This document shows positions 9,606 through 17,651 of a stretch of 64,000 bases of DNA, one piece after another; the first letter of the stretch is position 1, and every line of letters begins with the position of its first letter. The translations under genes and the position numbers were made by a program. The stretch is taken from the NCBI RefSeq assembly GCF_900086655.1, contig NZ_LT575476.1, forward strand, positions 2,887,869-2,951,868, given 5' to 3'. This DNA comes from Paenibacillus tuaregi (lineage in GTDB: Bacteria > Bacillota > Bacilli > Paenibacillales > Paenibacillaceae). The notes beneath the pieces were generated by a model. The model did not search any database. It had not been told where the DNA came from and saw nothing but the letters and a program-made list of their open reading frames with translations.

Positions 9606-9627
9606 AAAAAAAACCGCGTTTCCGCGG
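9606..9627 (-). terminator. Rho-independent terminator of the lipoprotein gene
   Basis: The stem CCGCG/CGCGG with a four-base loop (9614-9627) is followed on the minus strand by eight T residues. It ends the lipoprotein transcript about 30 bases after its stop and insulates the NRPS/PKS operon. Confidence 0.85.
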
Positions 9628-9657
9628 CATCCATAACATTTTATTGATGAAAGTTAC

Positions 9658-10098
9658 TTAATAATTATTTTTTTCAATTCCAATCACTTGCTCTGTGATA
9701 ATACGAAACTTTTGTAGTTTAACATTCAATCTTTCAATTTGATCTTTATCTAATCCTTCAGTGTCTAAATAAAACGAACCTGTAATAACTTCCGCTGAAT
9801 TCCCCTTAATCGTTCTGTTTATTTCATTCACCATTGGTCGGCCATTAAGTCTTTCTATTAAATCATTTGATATAACGGGTATTACTGAAATTACTTTTAT
9901 TGACTTACCTGTCTTATTCCAAAGATTGAAGTTGTAAGATACCGTAGTCTTTTTAATATCTCCACCAAGACCATAAGAAATTGAATTAACTGCCAACCCA
10001 TCATCAACCATATTCCGGGAATTTGGATTTTCACAACCCGCAGTAAATAAGATTAATAACATAATCAAAGAAAACACTGTCCGAGCTAAGTTTCTCAT
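9658..10098 (-). CDS. Putative lipoprotein of unknown function
   Basis: The protein has 146 residues. MRNLARTVFSLIMLLILFTAGC is a lipoprotein signal with the lipobox FTAGC at residues 18-22, so the mature protein should be a lipid-anchored protein on the outer face of the cell membrane. The rest is polar with a predicted beta-rich pattern (alternating stretches such as KKTTVSYNFNLW and SAEVITGSFYLD), similar in style to small extracellular beta-sandwich lipoproteins. I do not recognise a family. The ATG at 10098 was chosen because GGAGGGGG sits 6 bases upstream; the frame stays open further but has no ribosome site. It has its own terminator and seems monocistronic. Confidence 0.75.
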   Translation of the reverse strand: MRNLARTVFSLIMLLILFTAGCENPNSRNMVDDGLAVNSISYGLGGDIKKTTVSYNFNLWNKTGKSIKVISVIPVISNDLIERLNGRPMVNEINRTIKGNSAEVITGSFYLDTEGLDKDQIERLNVKLQKFRIITEQVIGIEKNNY

Positions 10099-10221
10099 CG
10101 ATTCCCCCTCCAAGGAGCATTTCTTTCGGCAAATTCTACCCAAAATATAAACCATATCCAAAAAGAAGAAAAGACCGACATCTTAGGCTCTGGCTTCTCC
10201 TTATTATTTTGAGTTTAAATT

Positions 10222-10563
10222 TTATACATTTTGCGCATATCGTTCATCAGGAAGCTTCGTCAAGACAACATAAAGACTTGTTTGTTCACTGCTTATATTT
10301 GTAAAAGAGAAGGATTCATCGCCTTCTACGCGAATAACATCGCCTTTAACCATCGCAACTTGGTTTCCATCCACAGTCACTTCACCTGACCCATCAGTAA
10401 CGAGAATAAATACATCTGTTCCCGGATGTTTGTGGCTTGGCAAGGATTGTCCAGGATTAAAATGCAGGGTAAATACTACACTATCCTCTTGCTTAAACAG
10501 CACCTTTTTTGTAAAAGAGTCCTCGCGAAATTCTGTGTAATCCACCAGCGTTTTCTTTTCCAT
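10222..10563 (-). CDS. Cupin-domain protein
   Basis: The protein has 113 residues and forms a single small cupin barrel. Motif 1 is seen as LPSHKHPGTDVFILVTDG, with two metal-ligand histidines, followed by the glycine-rich turn GEVTVDG and a second motif around GDESFSFTN. Proteins of this type bind a divalent metal or small ligand and are often found next to redox regulators; no enzyme activity can be assigned. The ATG at 10563 has GGAGG 8 bases upstream. It follows the V4R gene by about 80 bases in the same direction and may belong to the Fnr-V4R transcript. Confidence 0.8.
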   Translation of the reverse strand: MEKKTLVDYTEFREDSFTKKVLFKQEDSVVFTLHFNPGQSLPSHKHPGTDVFILVTDGSGEVTVDGNQVAMVKGDVIRVEGDESFSFTNISSEQTSLYVVLTKLPDERYAQNV

Positions 10564-10645
10564 AATTCGTTTCCTCCGTTCATATATTGAATTCTTCTCT
10601 TCTATTACAGCCATAATACCCAACGTTGTTAATTACGCTATAACC

Positions 10646-11092
10646 CTAGTAACGGATCTCATACTCACAATGCGAATGGCCACTTACATTGCACTTTGTT
10701 TCTCTCACACTGACCCTAGTGTTCCGGATTCGGTTTAATGCCCCTTCCATGATCGCCCCTTCCAAATCACATACCATCTTCTCTTCCATTACGGGTAATC
10801 CCTTGCAAAAGCAATCATCCATCGCCATTCGAATGAAGCCTTCTCTAGTCTCCAATATTCTTGGAATCCCGATTTTCAGCTGCTGCAGCAGCTCCATCAA
10901 CTCTTCCAAGCTATCGACAGGAAGGCTCTCGCCAATCTTTCGGCCAACTGTCAGGGTTGTGCCCCTTCCCCCCATAGGTAATCCCTGATACAAGCCGATA
11001 AGACGAATCGTCCGGAACAACTCAAGTGGAACCTGATTGCCTAGTTGTTCTCTAGCGATGGAGCCCATATCCTCAAATGTGAACTGATTCAT
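10646..11092 (-). CDS. V4R (4-vinyl reductase-like) domain protein
   Basis: The protein has 148 residues. The C-terminal pattern, RETKCNVSGHSHCEYEIRY, is the signature end of the V4R domain, with two cysteines flanking a G-x-x-x-C turn; such domains bind small molecules or, in some redox proteins, metal centres. An additional pair, CFCKG, lies mid-protein. It begins 33 bases after the Fnr-like regulator and is probably translated from the same mRNA. The start at 11092 is fixed by GGAGGTG upstream; an in-frame GTG inside that ribosome site is rejected. Linkage to an Fnr-type regulator and a nitric oxide reductase set suggests a redox- or NO-sensing role (inference). Confidence 0.78.
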   Translation of the reverse strand: MNQFTFEDMGSIAREQLGNQVPLELFRTIRLIGLYQGLPMGGRGTTLTVGRKIGESLPVDSLEELMELLQQLKIGIPRILETREGFIRMAMDDCFCKGLPVMEEKMVCDLEGAIMEGALNRIRNTRVSVRETKCNVSGHSHCEYEIRY

Positions 11093-11124
11093 AGCAGCCA
11101 CCTCCCATGATTGTACGGCTTAAT

Positions 11125-11835
11125 CTAACCCCCATAAATTTTCTCCATTCCTGCGGGGTCCAGAAGAATCATTTTCTTATTCCCAACCAGCTTGATAAGC
11201 CCCAACTGCTCAAATTTTGAAAATTTCCTGCTAATAGTTTCCCTCGTTACCCCGACATAATTGGCGATTCCCTCACGGGACAGGGGGAGGGCAATATGAA
11301 TATTCCCGCTGCGTAGCTTGCCGTACTTGTCGCTGAGCTCCATGATCATATAGGCTATGCGTATTTCAGGATCTTTGGTCGCAAGACTTTGTGCCAGATT
11401 CTCCGTATGGGCCAATCTTTTGGTCACACTTTTCAAAATTCTGACTGAAATTTCCGGATTTTCTGTCATCAACTGCTCCATATCTGTTCGGGTCAGCATG
11501 CAGATATTAGTATCTTTCAAGGCATAGGCACTGAAGTTGCTAAGCTCGTCACTATTAAAAATGCTCAGTTCTCCAAAAAAATCCCCATTAGTCAGGACGT
11601 GCAGGATTTGTTCTTTGCCCTCGGGAGTCATTTTCGATAATTTAACATGACCCCACTGAATAATATGCAGCGTATCTGATGGCTCACCTTCCAGAATTAA
11701 CGGCTGGCCTTTGGCAAACTTGCGGTGTTTAATCATGGCACTGATCCTGGAGAGATCTTCGTCAGTCAGTGCAGCAAAAATCGGTACCTTACGGGTACAT
11801 GGCTCAGCGGCGTGCTGGCAGGAATGCTCATTCAT
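11125..11835 (-). CDS. Crp/Fnr-family transcriptional regulator
   Basis: The protein has 236 residues: a cyclic-nucleotide-binding-like beta-roll (about 20-135, with PEGKEQILHVLTNGDFFGEL), a long dimerisation helix, and a C-terminal winged helix with LSREGIANYVGVTRETISRKFSKFE as recognition region. N-terminal Cys6 and Cys13, and one more cysteine in the roll, hint at iron-sulphur or thiol sensing, but this is fewer than the four cysteines of classical Fnr. The ATG follows GGGGGG at a good distance. It lies downstream of the rubredoxin/flavodiiron genes and upstream of the V4R and cupin genes, which suggests that it controls anaerobic or nitrosative stress functions. Confidence 0.9.
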   Translation of the reverse strand: MNEHSCQHAAEPCTRKVPIFAALTDEDLSRISAMIKHRKFAKGQPLILEGEPSDTLHIIQWGHVKLSKMTPEGKEQILHVLTNGDFFGELSIFNSDELSNFSAYALKDTNICMLTRTDMEQLMTENPEISVRILKSVTKRLAHTENLAQSLATKDPEIRIAYMIMELSDKYGKLRSGNIHIALPLSREGIANYVGVTRETISRKFSKFEQLGLIKLVGNKKMILLDPAGMEKIYGG

Positions 11836-11891
11836 AACGTTCCCCCCTGTTGTTCGTGTTATTGTACTATCCTGCTTCCGTTTAGGAGTGT

Positions 11892-12088
11892 TATATATAA
11901 TGAACTTATGAAGGTTACCCTTTTAGGGCGCTGCAATGTCGAGTGTTCTTACGACCCCTGTTGTCTCCGGAATCCTTGAAATAACTATCCAGTGGGGCAT
12001 TTCGGAGACAAATGCGGACGCTCTGCTTCTTCAGAATCACTCGGGATCGAAGCTCAGATCGGTTAATTCTAAAGCTCATTTTATATAG
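11892..12088. repeat. Interspersed repeat, copy 1 (inverted ends)
   Basis: This element of about 196 bp opens with TATATAATGAACTTATGAAGG and closes with TTCTAAAGCTCATTTTATATAG, so its ends are imperfect inverted repeats. It contains an internal inverted pair, TTGTCTCCGGAA and TTCGGAGACAA. It ends 4 bases past the rubredoxin stop codon and fills the space before the Fnr gene. It aligns with the copies at 12291 and 14993. Confidence 0.85.
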
Positions 12089-12092
12089 AAGA

Positions 12093-12260
12093 TTATTTTC
12101 CCTCGACCGGTACAAAGTGGCTTTGATCCTCACCACAGACTGGACACACCCAATCCTCAGGCAGCTCTTCAAATGCTGTGCCTGCGGGTACATCCTCGTC
12201 AGGATCTCCAATTACCGGATCATAGATATAACCACATGGTTCGCAGATGTATTTTTTCAT
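12093..12260 (-). CDS. Rubredoxin (55 aa)
   Basis: This short gene encodes [19 protein letters not shown] at its start and [10 protein letters not shown] near its end. The two C-x-x-C pairs (Cys6/Cys9 and Cys39/Cys42) and the GYIYDP and [11 protein letters not shown] motifs define a classical one-iron rubredoxin. It passes single electrons, here most likely from the FAD reductase upstream to the flavodiiron protein, which lacks its own rubredoxin domain. Start at ATG 12260 follows AGGGGA; a second in-frame ATG three codons earlier is possible. It is flanked on both sides by copies of the interspersed repeat. Confidence 0.95.
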   Translation of the reverse strand: MKKYICEPCGYIYDPVIGDPDEDVPAGTAFEELPEDWVCPVCGEDQSHFVPVEGK

Positions 12261-12290
12261 CACAATCATCTCCCCTAAAATTGTTGGTTT

Positions 12291-12412
12291 TTATAAAATG
12301 AACTTATGCAGGTTACCCTATTCGGGCGCTGCGATGCTTAGTGTTCTTACGATCCCTGTTGTCTCCGAAATGCTTGAACTAGCTATCCAGTGGGGCATTT
12401 CATTTTATATAG
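12291..12412. repeat. Interspersed repeat, copy 2 (internally shortened)
   Basis: A 122 bp copy starting TATAAAATGAACTTATGCAGG and ending CATTTTATATAG. Compared with the other two copies it lacks the segment of about 70 bases after the central GGGGCATTTC. Its right end overlaps the 3' end of the FAD reductase gene and supplies that gene's last codons and TGA stop. It fills the whole gap between the reductase and the rubredoxin. Confidence 0.85.
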
Positions 12413-13626
12413 CTTAATCTGACTTGCACCTCGTTCATGATTCCCTCAATACTGCTATCTGCTGCTAAATTAATCCCCGAAAGGCTGAGTTCTTGCTCAA
12501 TGGCTGTTTTATAGGCTAGAGAAGCAGCTGCCCCTTCCCATGATATGGCACCAATCATTGTGTTATTTTTCACGTAGAGACGCGTGTATACCCCATTATT
12601 TTCCCCTGATACGATGAAGTCGCACTGTCGCTCATCTACATAACCAATTGAAAATAAGGAAATTCCAAAAGCATTAAACAAGGTAACCGGTACAGCTCTA
12701 CGGTAAATCGTTCCCTCAGCAGCCATATTGCTGCCCGCAATCCGTCCCTGCTCGATAGCTCCGCCCCACAGCCCTTCCACGTGCCCGTCAAATTCAGCGA
12801 CATCGCCTGCGGCATATATATGTGGAGCACTTGTTTCCATTTTTTCATTTACGATAATGCCCTTTCCGACCTGTATACCCGTTTCAGCTGCCAGCGAAGT
12901 ATTGGGCACAATACCGATGGAGTAGACAACGTGATCACAAGGAAGGTAAGTCTGATTATCCAGCATAATTCCGGTCACTGACTCTGCTCCATCAATAAGA
13001 GCGACACCAGCTTGCAGAATAACTTTTACACCGTTACGTTCTAATACCTCTCTAAGATGATCCGAGGATCTTTCGTCTAGCTGCCGGGCCATCAGGCGCT
13101 GAGAAGCTTCGATCACAGTAACCTCATAACCTGCTTCATGAAGCGCCCAACTTGTTTCGAGTCCCTGCACACCCCCACCGATGACAACAACACGACTGCC
13201 CTGCCGGAGACCTTCCTTAAGCCGTTCAGCATCGCTCATATCCCGGATGGTGTGAACATTGCCTAAGCCGTCTCCCTTAATCCCGAGCGCCCTGTTCTTA
13301 GCTCCCATACACAACAAGAGCTTATGATAGCTTAAACCCTGTCCATCCGCGGTTTCTACGACTTGACGGTCGGGGTGGATCGAAATAACCCGGGTTGAAA
13401 TCCTCACGGTAATCCGATTAGCTTGGTACCATTTCTCCTTCTTGATCAGCACTTTCTCGCTGTGCAGGTCGGTAAACAGACCTTTGGTTAGCTTGATCCG
13501 ATTGTAAGGGAGATGGCTTTCTTCCCCAAGTATTGATATTTCGGCTTCCCCGTCTTGATCACGAATCGCTTTGGCAGCATGTACAGCAGCAACTCCGCCT
13601 CCAACAATAACAAAATGTTTCGGCAT
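12400..13626 (-). CDS. NAD(P)H:rubredoxin reductase-like FAD protein (NorW/nitrite-reductase-like flavoprotein)
   Basis: This is a 408-residue pyridine nucleotide-disulphide-type flavoprotein without redox cysteines in the usual place. The FAD site is IVGGGVAAVHAAKAIR at residues 6-21, the NAD(P) site is VVVIGGGVQGLETSWALHEAG, and the second FAD motif is IYAAGDVAEF. It belongs to the group that includes NorW and the N-terminal half of NirB. It probably moves electrons from NAD(P)H to the neighbouring rubredoxin and on to the flavodiiron protein. GAGAGGAGG precedes the ATG. It starts 18 bases after the flavodiiron stop, so the two are one transcript. The last four codons and stop come from the inserted repeat, so the native C-terminus may have been altered. 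Confidence 0.88.
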   Translation of the reverse strand: MPKHFVIVGGGVAAVHAAKAIRDQDGEAEISILGEESHLPYNRIKLTKGLFTDLHSEKVLIKKEKWYQANRITVRISTRVISIHPDRQVVETADGQGLSYHKLLLCMGAKNRALGIKGDGLGNVHTIRDMSDAERLKEGLRQGSRVVVIGGGVQGLETSWALHEAGYEVTVIEASQRLMARQLDERSSDHLREVLERNGVKVILQAGVALIDGAESVTGIMLDNQTYLPCDHVVYSIGIVPNTSLAAETGIQVGKGIIVNEKMETSAPHIYAAGDVAEFDGHVEGLWGGAIEQGRIAGSNMAAEGTIYRRAVPVTLFNAFGISLFSIGYVDERQCDFIVSGENNGVYTRLYVKNNTMIGAISWEGAAASLAYKTAIEQELSLSGINLAADSSIEGIMNEVQVRLSYIK

Positions 13627-13644
13627 CAGGTATTCCTCCTCTCT

Positions 13645-14883
13645 CTAGATTGAGCTAAGCAGTAAGTCCGAGACAAACTCAGCCGCATTTCTGATCTTCT
13701 GAACCTTCTCGGGTTCTTTGGGTGAAAATCGGATTCTCACGGGAAATTCCACATGGGTCATACCCGTGGATTTGATGACTTCAGATGTGCTTTGCACCGT
13801 CATATTGGTTCCATTCAGATAATCCTGGATAACCTCTATGGCTTCGCCACTCCAGCCGTACGAGCCGAAGGCTGCGGCAAGCTTGCCTTCCAAATTCATC
13901 TGTTGCATTTCCTTAAGGATAATCTCCAGGTTCCCGATCATATCCGCATATTTGGTAGAGCTGCCGACAAAAACGGCATCAGCTGAAGCAATGCTGCTTA
14001 GTATATCGGCGGTGCTGTTTTTATCCGCATCCCAGACTTCTGTCTCAATCTGATTTTCCTGCAAGGAATCCTGTAAAATTTTCGCCATCTTTTTCGTACT
14101 GTTTTTGATTGTCGTATAGACAATGGCTGCTTTTTTCCCTTGGGTAGATTCGCGGCTTAACGTGGCGTATAACCCGATATATTTTGGGATATCCTCCCGG
14201 ATCATAAATCCGTGGGAAGGCGCGATCATTCGGATTTCCATATCTTTGACCGCCTCCAAAAGAGTTCTTACATATCTTCTGTGAGGGTGAATAATGGCCT
14301 TATAGTAGCCTATAAAATCTTCCGTTATATCAAACCCTGCTTCATCACTGAATGGCTTCTCCACCGCCACATGTGTGCTGAAAATATCGCAAGGAAACAA
14401 AATTTGATCTTCGATACAATAGGTGATCATCGTCTCAGCCGTATGAAGGTAAGGCGTCTCTTTGAATAAAAGAGTTTTTCCTCCAATATCGAGTGTATCT
14501 CCGTCCTTGACGACCAGGAAATTTCGGCTGTGAAGTTTGTACATTTCCTGTAATTCTGGCACCGCGATCTCGGTACAAACAATGGTGGCATTGGCTGCTT
14601 TGGCGGCCAGTGCGGCTAGCCCGCCGGAGTGATCCGGCTCAGTATGGTTTATTACAATATATTGAATCTCCTGAAGATCAATCATCGTGCTCAGGCACTC
14701 GGCATATTCACGGCCGAATTCCATATCCACCGTATCAATCACTGTCGGTTTGCCCGTTTTTAACAAGTACGAATTATAAGTTGTTCCTTTTGTTAGAACC
14801 AAGCGGTGAAAAGGTACCTGACGGTTATCTATCTTGCCTATCCAGTAGGTTTCCTCAGCGATTTGTTTGAACTGTGTAGTCAT
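13645..14883 (-). CDS. Flavodiiron protein (NO/O2 reductase, FprA/NorV type)
   Basis: The protein has 412 residues: an N-terminal metallo-beta-lactamase-like domain with the diiron ligands HTEPDHSGG near residue 80, TPYLHTAET and later PSHGFM, followed by a C-terminal flavodoxin domain starting at KKAAIVYTTIKNSTKKM and containing GSYGWSGEA. Family members reduce nitric oxide to nitrous oxide and/or oxygen to water. A fused rubredoxin domain, as in NorV, is absent; a free rubredoxin is encoded 1.4 kb downstream in the same direction. The ATG follows GGGAGGTTACG. A Fur-type palindrome lies 24 bases upstream of the start codon. Confidence 0.94.
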   Translation of the reverse strand: MTTQFKQIAEETYWIGKIDNRQVPFHRLVLTKGTTYNSYLLKTGKPTVIDTVDMEFGREYAECLSTMIDLQEIQYIVINHTEPDHSGGLAALAAKAANATIVCTEIAVPELQEMYKLHSRNFLVVKDGDTLDIGGKTLLFKETPYLHTAETMITYCIEDQILFPCDIFSTHVAVEKPFSDEAGFDITEDFIGYYKAIIHPHRRYVRTLLEAVKDMEIRMIAPSHGFMIREDIPKYIGLYATLSRESTQGKKAAIVYTTIKNSTKKMAKILQDSLQENQIETEVWDADKNSTADILSSIASADAVFVGSSTKYADMIGNLEIILKEMQQMNLEGKLAAAFGSYGWSGEAIEVIQDYLNGTNMTVQSTSEVIKSTGMTHVEFPVRIRFSPKEPEKVQKIRNAAEFVSDLLLSSI

Positions 14884-14906
14884 ATTTCGTAACCTCCCAT
14901 GTTTGA

Positions 14907-14923
14907 TTGATAATGTTTATCAA
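14907..14923. promoter_or_regulatory. Fur/PerR-like palindrome upstream of the flavodiiron gene
   Basis: TTGATAATGTTTATCAA forms a palindrome that fits the 7-1-7 Fur box TGATAATnATTATCA with one mismatch. The spacing does not fit the Fnr site TTGAT-N4-ATCAA. It lies just upstream of the translation start, a position suited to repression by metal or peroxide sensing. Confidence 0.55.
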
Positions 14924-14992
14924 TAACCACATTCTATTATGGCCGCCAAACGAAAAGGAGGATTTGAATCAAATTTTGAAAGTTTAGGTTAT

Positions 14993-15186
14993 CTAAAATG
15001 AACTTATGAAGGTTACCCTTTAGGGGCGCTGCGATGCCGAGTGTTCTTTAAGGCCCCTTGTTGTCTCCGAATTGCTTGAACTAGCTATCAAAGTAGGGGC
15101 ATTTCGGAGACAAAGGCGAACGCTCCGCTTCTTCAGAATCACTCGGGATCGAAGCTGAGATCGGTATATTCTAAAGTTCATTTTAG
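14993..15186. repeat. Interspersed repeat, copy 3 (best-preserved inverted ends)
   Basis: The 194 bp element begins CTAAAATGAACTTATGAAGG and ends TTCTAAAGTTCATTTTAG. The 13-base ends CTAAAATGAACTT and AAGTTCATTTTAG are exact inverted repeats. It holds the internal pair TTGTCTCCGAA and TTCGGAGACAA. No reading frame of note. It lies upstream of the flavodiiron promoter. Confidence 0.88.
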
Positions 15187-15284
15187 CTAGCTTACACTTT
15201 AAATTTACACGATTGAAATGAAGCGGTAATGCGTGGGATCACATTTTGAATAATAAAGTTTTGCTTTGATTTGCTTTTTGGAGT

Positions 15285-15430
15285 CCTTTCACCGAACCTG
15301 CGGAGAGACGAACGATTACGGACAAGCGTTAGCGGTCGCCTTTAGTTTTGGGTTTCATCCGCTGAAAATAATTTTAGAAATCCAAAGCTAACAGCGATGG
15401 GAGTAACGTTCGTTCTCGGAGCCTTTCGAA
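15285..15430. repeat. Imperfect long foldback sequence
   Basis: The left arm (GCGGAGAGACGAACGATTAC and on to GCGTTAGC) and the right arm (GCTAACAGCG on to GTAACGTTCGTTCTCGGAGC) are imperfect inverse copies of each other around an AT-rich loop of about 60 bases. It is non-coding and looks like a second type of palindromic intergenic repeat. No second copy was seen in the window. Confidence 0.4.
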
Positions 15431-15457
15431 CACACGATGAGCTCCTATACAAAATAA

Positions 15458-15482
15458 GGGCTGCCTTTTGGGGCAGCCCCTT
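15458..15482 (-). terminator. Terminator downstream of the narI remnant
   Basis: The strong stem AAGGGCTGCC/GGGCAGCCCCTT is followed on the minus strand by TTATTTT. It lies about 100 bases after the narI stop codon and was probably the terminator of the lost nar operon. Confidence 0.75.
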
Positions 15483-15578
15483 CCGATAAACAGTTACGTC
15501 CCGCACAGAACATAGCTAATAATTTGGTCTGGTGGACTATATTCTGGATTTGCGCTTATATCCGCTGCGTGAGCGGTA

Positions 15579-16385
15579 TTACTGTGGCGCCCTCGCCGGA
15601 TACCTTACTGGGAGCGAGAACATATGCACAAGCTTAGTAAATGGAATCGAGGCGAACAGAACAAACGCGGCAATAATATGGATTTGGAACAGAAGCGGCA
15701 CATCCCTCATCAGCTGAACTTGCGGGTGGCATAATAAGTGGAAATACTGTCTGCTGCTGATCCCCACATAGTCGGCTATTTCGGCAACCGAGATATCGCT
15801 CTGCCCAAGGAGCTGCTTGGCTTTCTTCATACGCAGCATCGTAAGGTAGTCGGTCAAAGTCCGGCCGGTATGCGATTTGAAAATCCGCTGCAAATATCCG
15901 TGATGAAGATTGACGGCGGCCGCAACGTCTTTGGCCTGAATACTGCGGTCATAGTTCTGATGCAGAAATTCAATGCTTTTTCGCACATACAGCTGCACCG
16001 GCCTTTCACGGGCATTCAGCTGCTCCTTCCGCTGCTCAGCCACCCGAAGCAGCAGCTCACAGAAAAGCAGATGCACGATGTATTTGTCATCCGCTTCTGC
16101 TTGATCCAGCTCCATGACCAACGCCTTCAGCACCCGGTAAATCTCGCCGGTATCCGACAAAATCAAACTGCTGAAGGTGTTCTCCATCAGCTCGTTCAGA
16201 CTGCTTGTCTTTTGGGCCATCTGATTGATCGGGGGTGCGTAGCCCGGTTTGTTCACGAACCCGAACTCCACATTGAGCATCCGGCAAGTCTCTTCAACAA
16301 TCAGCCTGTGAGGAACGCTCGCGTCCAGAACGATCAATCCCCCCCGCTTAAGCTGGACAACCCTCTCACTCCCTTTGAACGTCTT
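15579..16385 (-). pseudogene. Broken AraC-type regulator fused in frame to the C-terminus of NarI
   Basis: The frame encodes part of an AraC-family regulator: the end of a cupin sensor domain (GGLIVLDASVPHRLIVEE), a linker and most of the two-helix-turn-helix domain (SIQAKDVAAAVNLHHGYLQRIF and DISVAEIADYVGISSRQYF). The second HTH stops short and the frame runs straight into DVPLLFQIH, VLFASIPFTKLVHMFSLPVRY, which is the last membrane helix and tail of the nitrate reductase gamma subunit NarI (15579 to about 15722). The AraC N-terminus is also missing: the frame is open back into the lacI stop but has no credible start (only a TTG abutting a G-run). A deletion that removed narGHJ and most of narI is the simplest cause. 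A functional chimera seems unlikely. Confidence 0.82.
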
Positions 16386-16390
16386 CTCTC

Positions 16391-17434
16391 TTATTTTTGG
16401 AATGCCCCCTCAACACCGGCATAAGGGTTCATCTTTACACTTGACTCTCTCACAATAAGCCGGGGTTCGAATTCAACCCGCTCATAGCCTGATGTGTTCG
16501 GGGATTGAATGCGTTTGAGCAGAAGCTCCGCCGCCAGGCGCCCTACCTCGCTGCCCATAATGGAGACGGAAGTGATTTGTGGTGTTGTGACCGTTGCCCA
16601 CAAATTGTTGTCGATGCCTGCAACTGCTACATCCTCAGGCACCCGCACCCCAAGCTCCTTGAGCCTGTTGACAATGCCGATCGCCACCATGTCATTCACA
16701 GCATAGATGGCATCGGGCATAAGCTTCAGGCTGTAAAAATAGTTCGCCGCCTGGCGTCCTGCTTCAAACGAAAAATCTTCCCCGAAATAAACCAGTGACG
16801 GCTCCACATGGCTGATCGCCTGTTCATAAGCAAGGTACCGTTCTTCAATCTTGTGTTTCGGGGCACCTGCATAAGCGATTCTGCTGCGGCCAATCTGCAG
16901 CAAATGATCCATCACCAGCTTACCTTCCTGACGGGCCATGCCGACGATATCCGCTTGAAGATCCTCACTCATCTTTTTCCCGTAGTTAATGACGGATACC
17001 GGAATATTCGTTTGATTAATCATCGGCTCCAATTGCTCAGGATACGCTAATGGCATGATGACCAGCCCGTCTACATGCAGCTTGTCCAACTCCTGCAAAA
17101 CTTCAAGCTCAAGACGAGCATTCCCAAGCGTATTGATCTGGACCACCCGATAGCCGTGTTGTTTGGCCGCCTGCTCCACCGACCAGGCAATATCAGGAAT
17201 GATGGCATTTCGGATATCTGGAACAGCCAGCGCAATCTGGCGCGTCTGCCCAATTTTGAGACTCTGGGCTGCAGTATTTGGCGTGAATCCCATTTCCTCT
17301 ACGACCTGCAGAATTTTATGCTTCGTCTTGGCACTGATGCCTTTGCTATTATTAAGTGCCCTTGAGACGGTCGCGATCCCCACGCCAGCTTGCCTCGCAA
17401 CATCCTCAATCGTAACTTTTCTATTTGAAGTCAT
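16391..17434 (-). CDS. LacI-family transcriptional repressor
   Basis: The protein has 347 residues. The N-terminal HTH, TIEDVARQAGVGIATVSRAL, and hinge SAKTKHKILQVVEEMGFTPN are typical, followed by a periplasmic-binding-protein-like sensor domain ending in FEPRLIVRESS. A tail of 15 residues after that usual endpoint overlaps the start of the broken AraC gene and may be a product of the same rearrangement. AAAGGGAC precedes the ATG. It is divergent from the butanediol dehydrogenase gene, and a LacI-type site (GAAAACGTTTCC) lies between them, so this repressor most likely controls that dehydrogenase. The effector is unknown. Confidence 0.9.
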   Translation of the reverse strand: MTSNRKVTIEDVARQAGVGIATVSRALNNSKGISAKTKHKILQVVEEMGFTPNTAAQSLKIGQTRQIALAVPDIRNAIIPDIAWSVEQAAKQHGYRVVQINTLGNARLELEVLQELDKLHVDGLVIMPLAYPEQLEPMINQTNIPVSVINYGKKMSEDLQADIVGMARQEGKLVMDHLLQIGRSRIAYAGAPKHKIEERYLAYEQAISHVEPSLVYFGEDFSFEAGRQAANYFYSLKLMPDAIYAVNDMVAIGIVNRLKELGVRVPEDVAVAGIDNNLWATVTTPQITSVSIMGSEVGRLAAELLLKRIQSPNTSGYERVEFEPRLIVRESSVKMNPYAGVEGAFQK

Positions 17435-17651
17435 AATAAAATGTCCCTTTCGATGTCCGGAATCGTTTCCATGTAATTCTGTTAGTTATAATCAATTTTC
17501 TTAATTATATCATAGGGGACATGTTTTCAAACGCAGTTATATAGTGAAGCTAAATATAAACGGAGGCTTGCGGATGTTGGCTATTACAATTAGCACATTG
17601 AGTCGGCTTTTTCGTTTGACAGTTTGTCGATATTGTGACATTATAAGTTTC

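Noticed and set aside
11125..11835. Classical oxygen-sensing Fnr
   Set aside because: Only three cysteines are visible, with two in the N-terminus, which is too few for the standard four-cysteine cluster and differs from the C-terminal arrangement in Bacillus Fnr. I call it only Crp/Fnr-family.
14907..14923. Fnr box for the same palindrome
   Set aside because: The half-sites TTGAT and ATCAA are 7 bases apart in place of 4, so Fur-type 7-1-7 geometry fits better.
11892..15186. Insertion sequences or a CRISPR array
   Set aside because: The repeats carry no transposase and occur only three times, far apart, without regular spacers.
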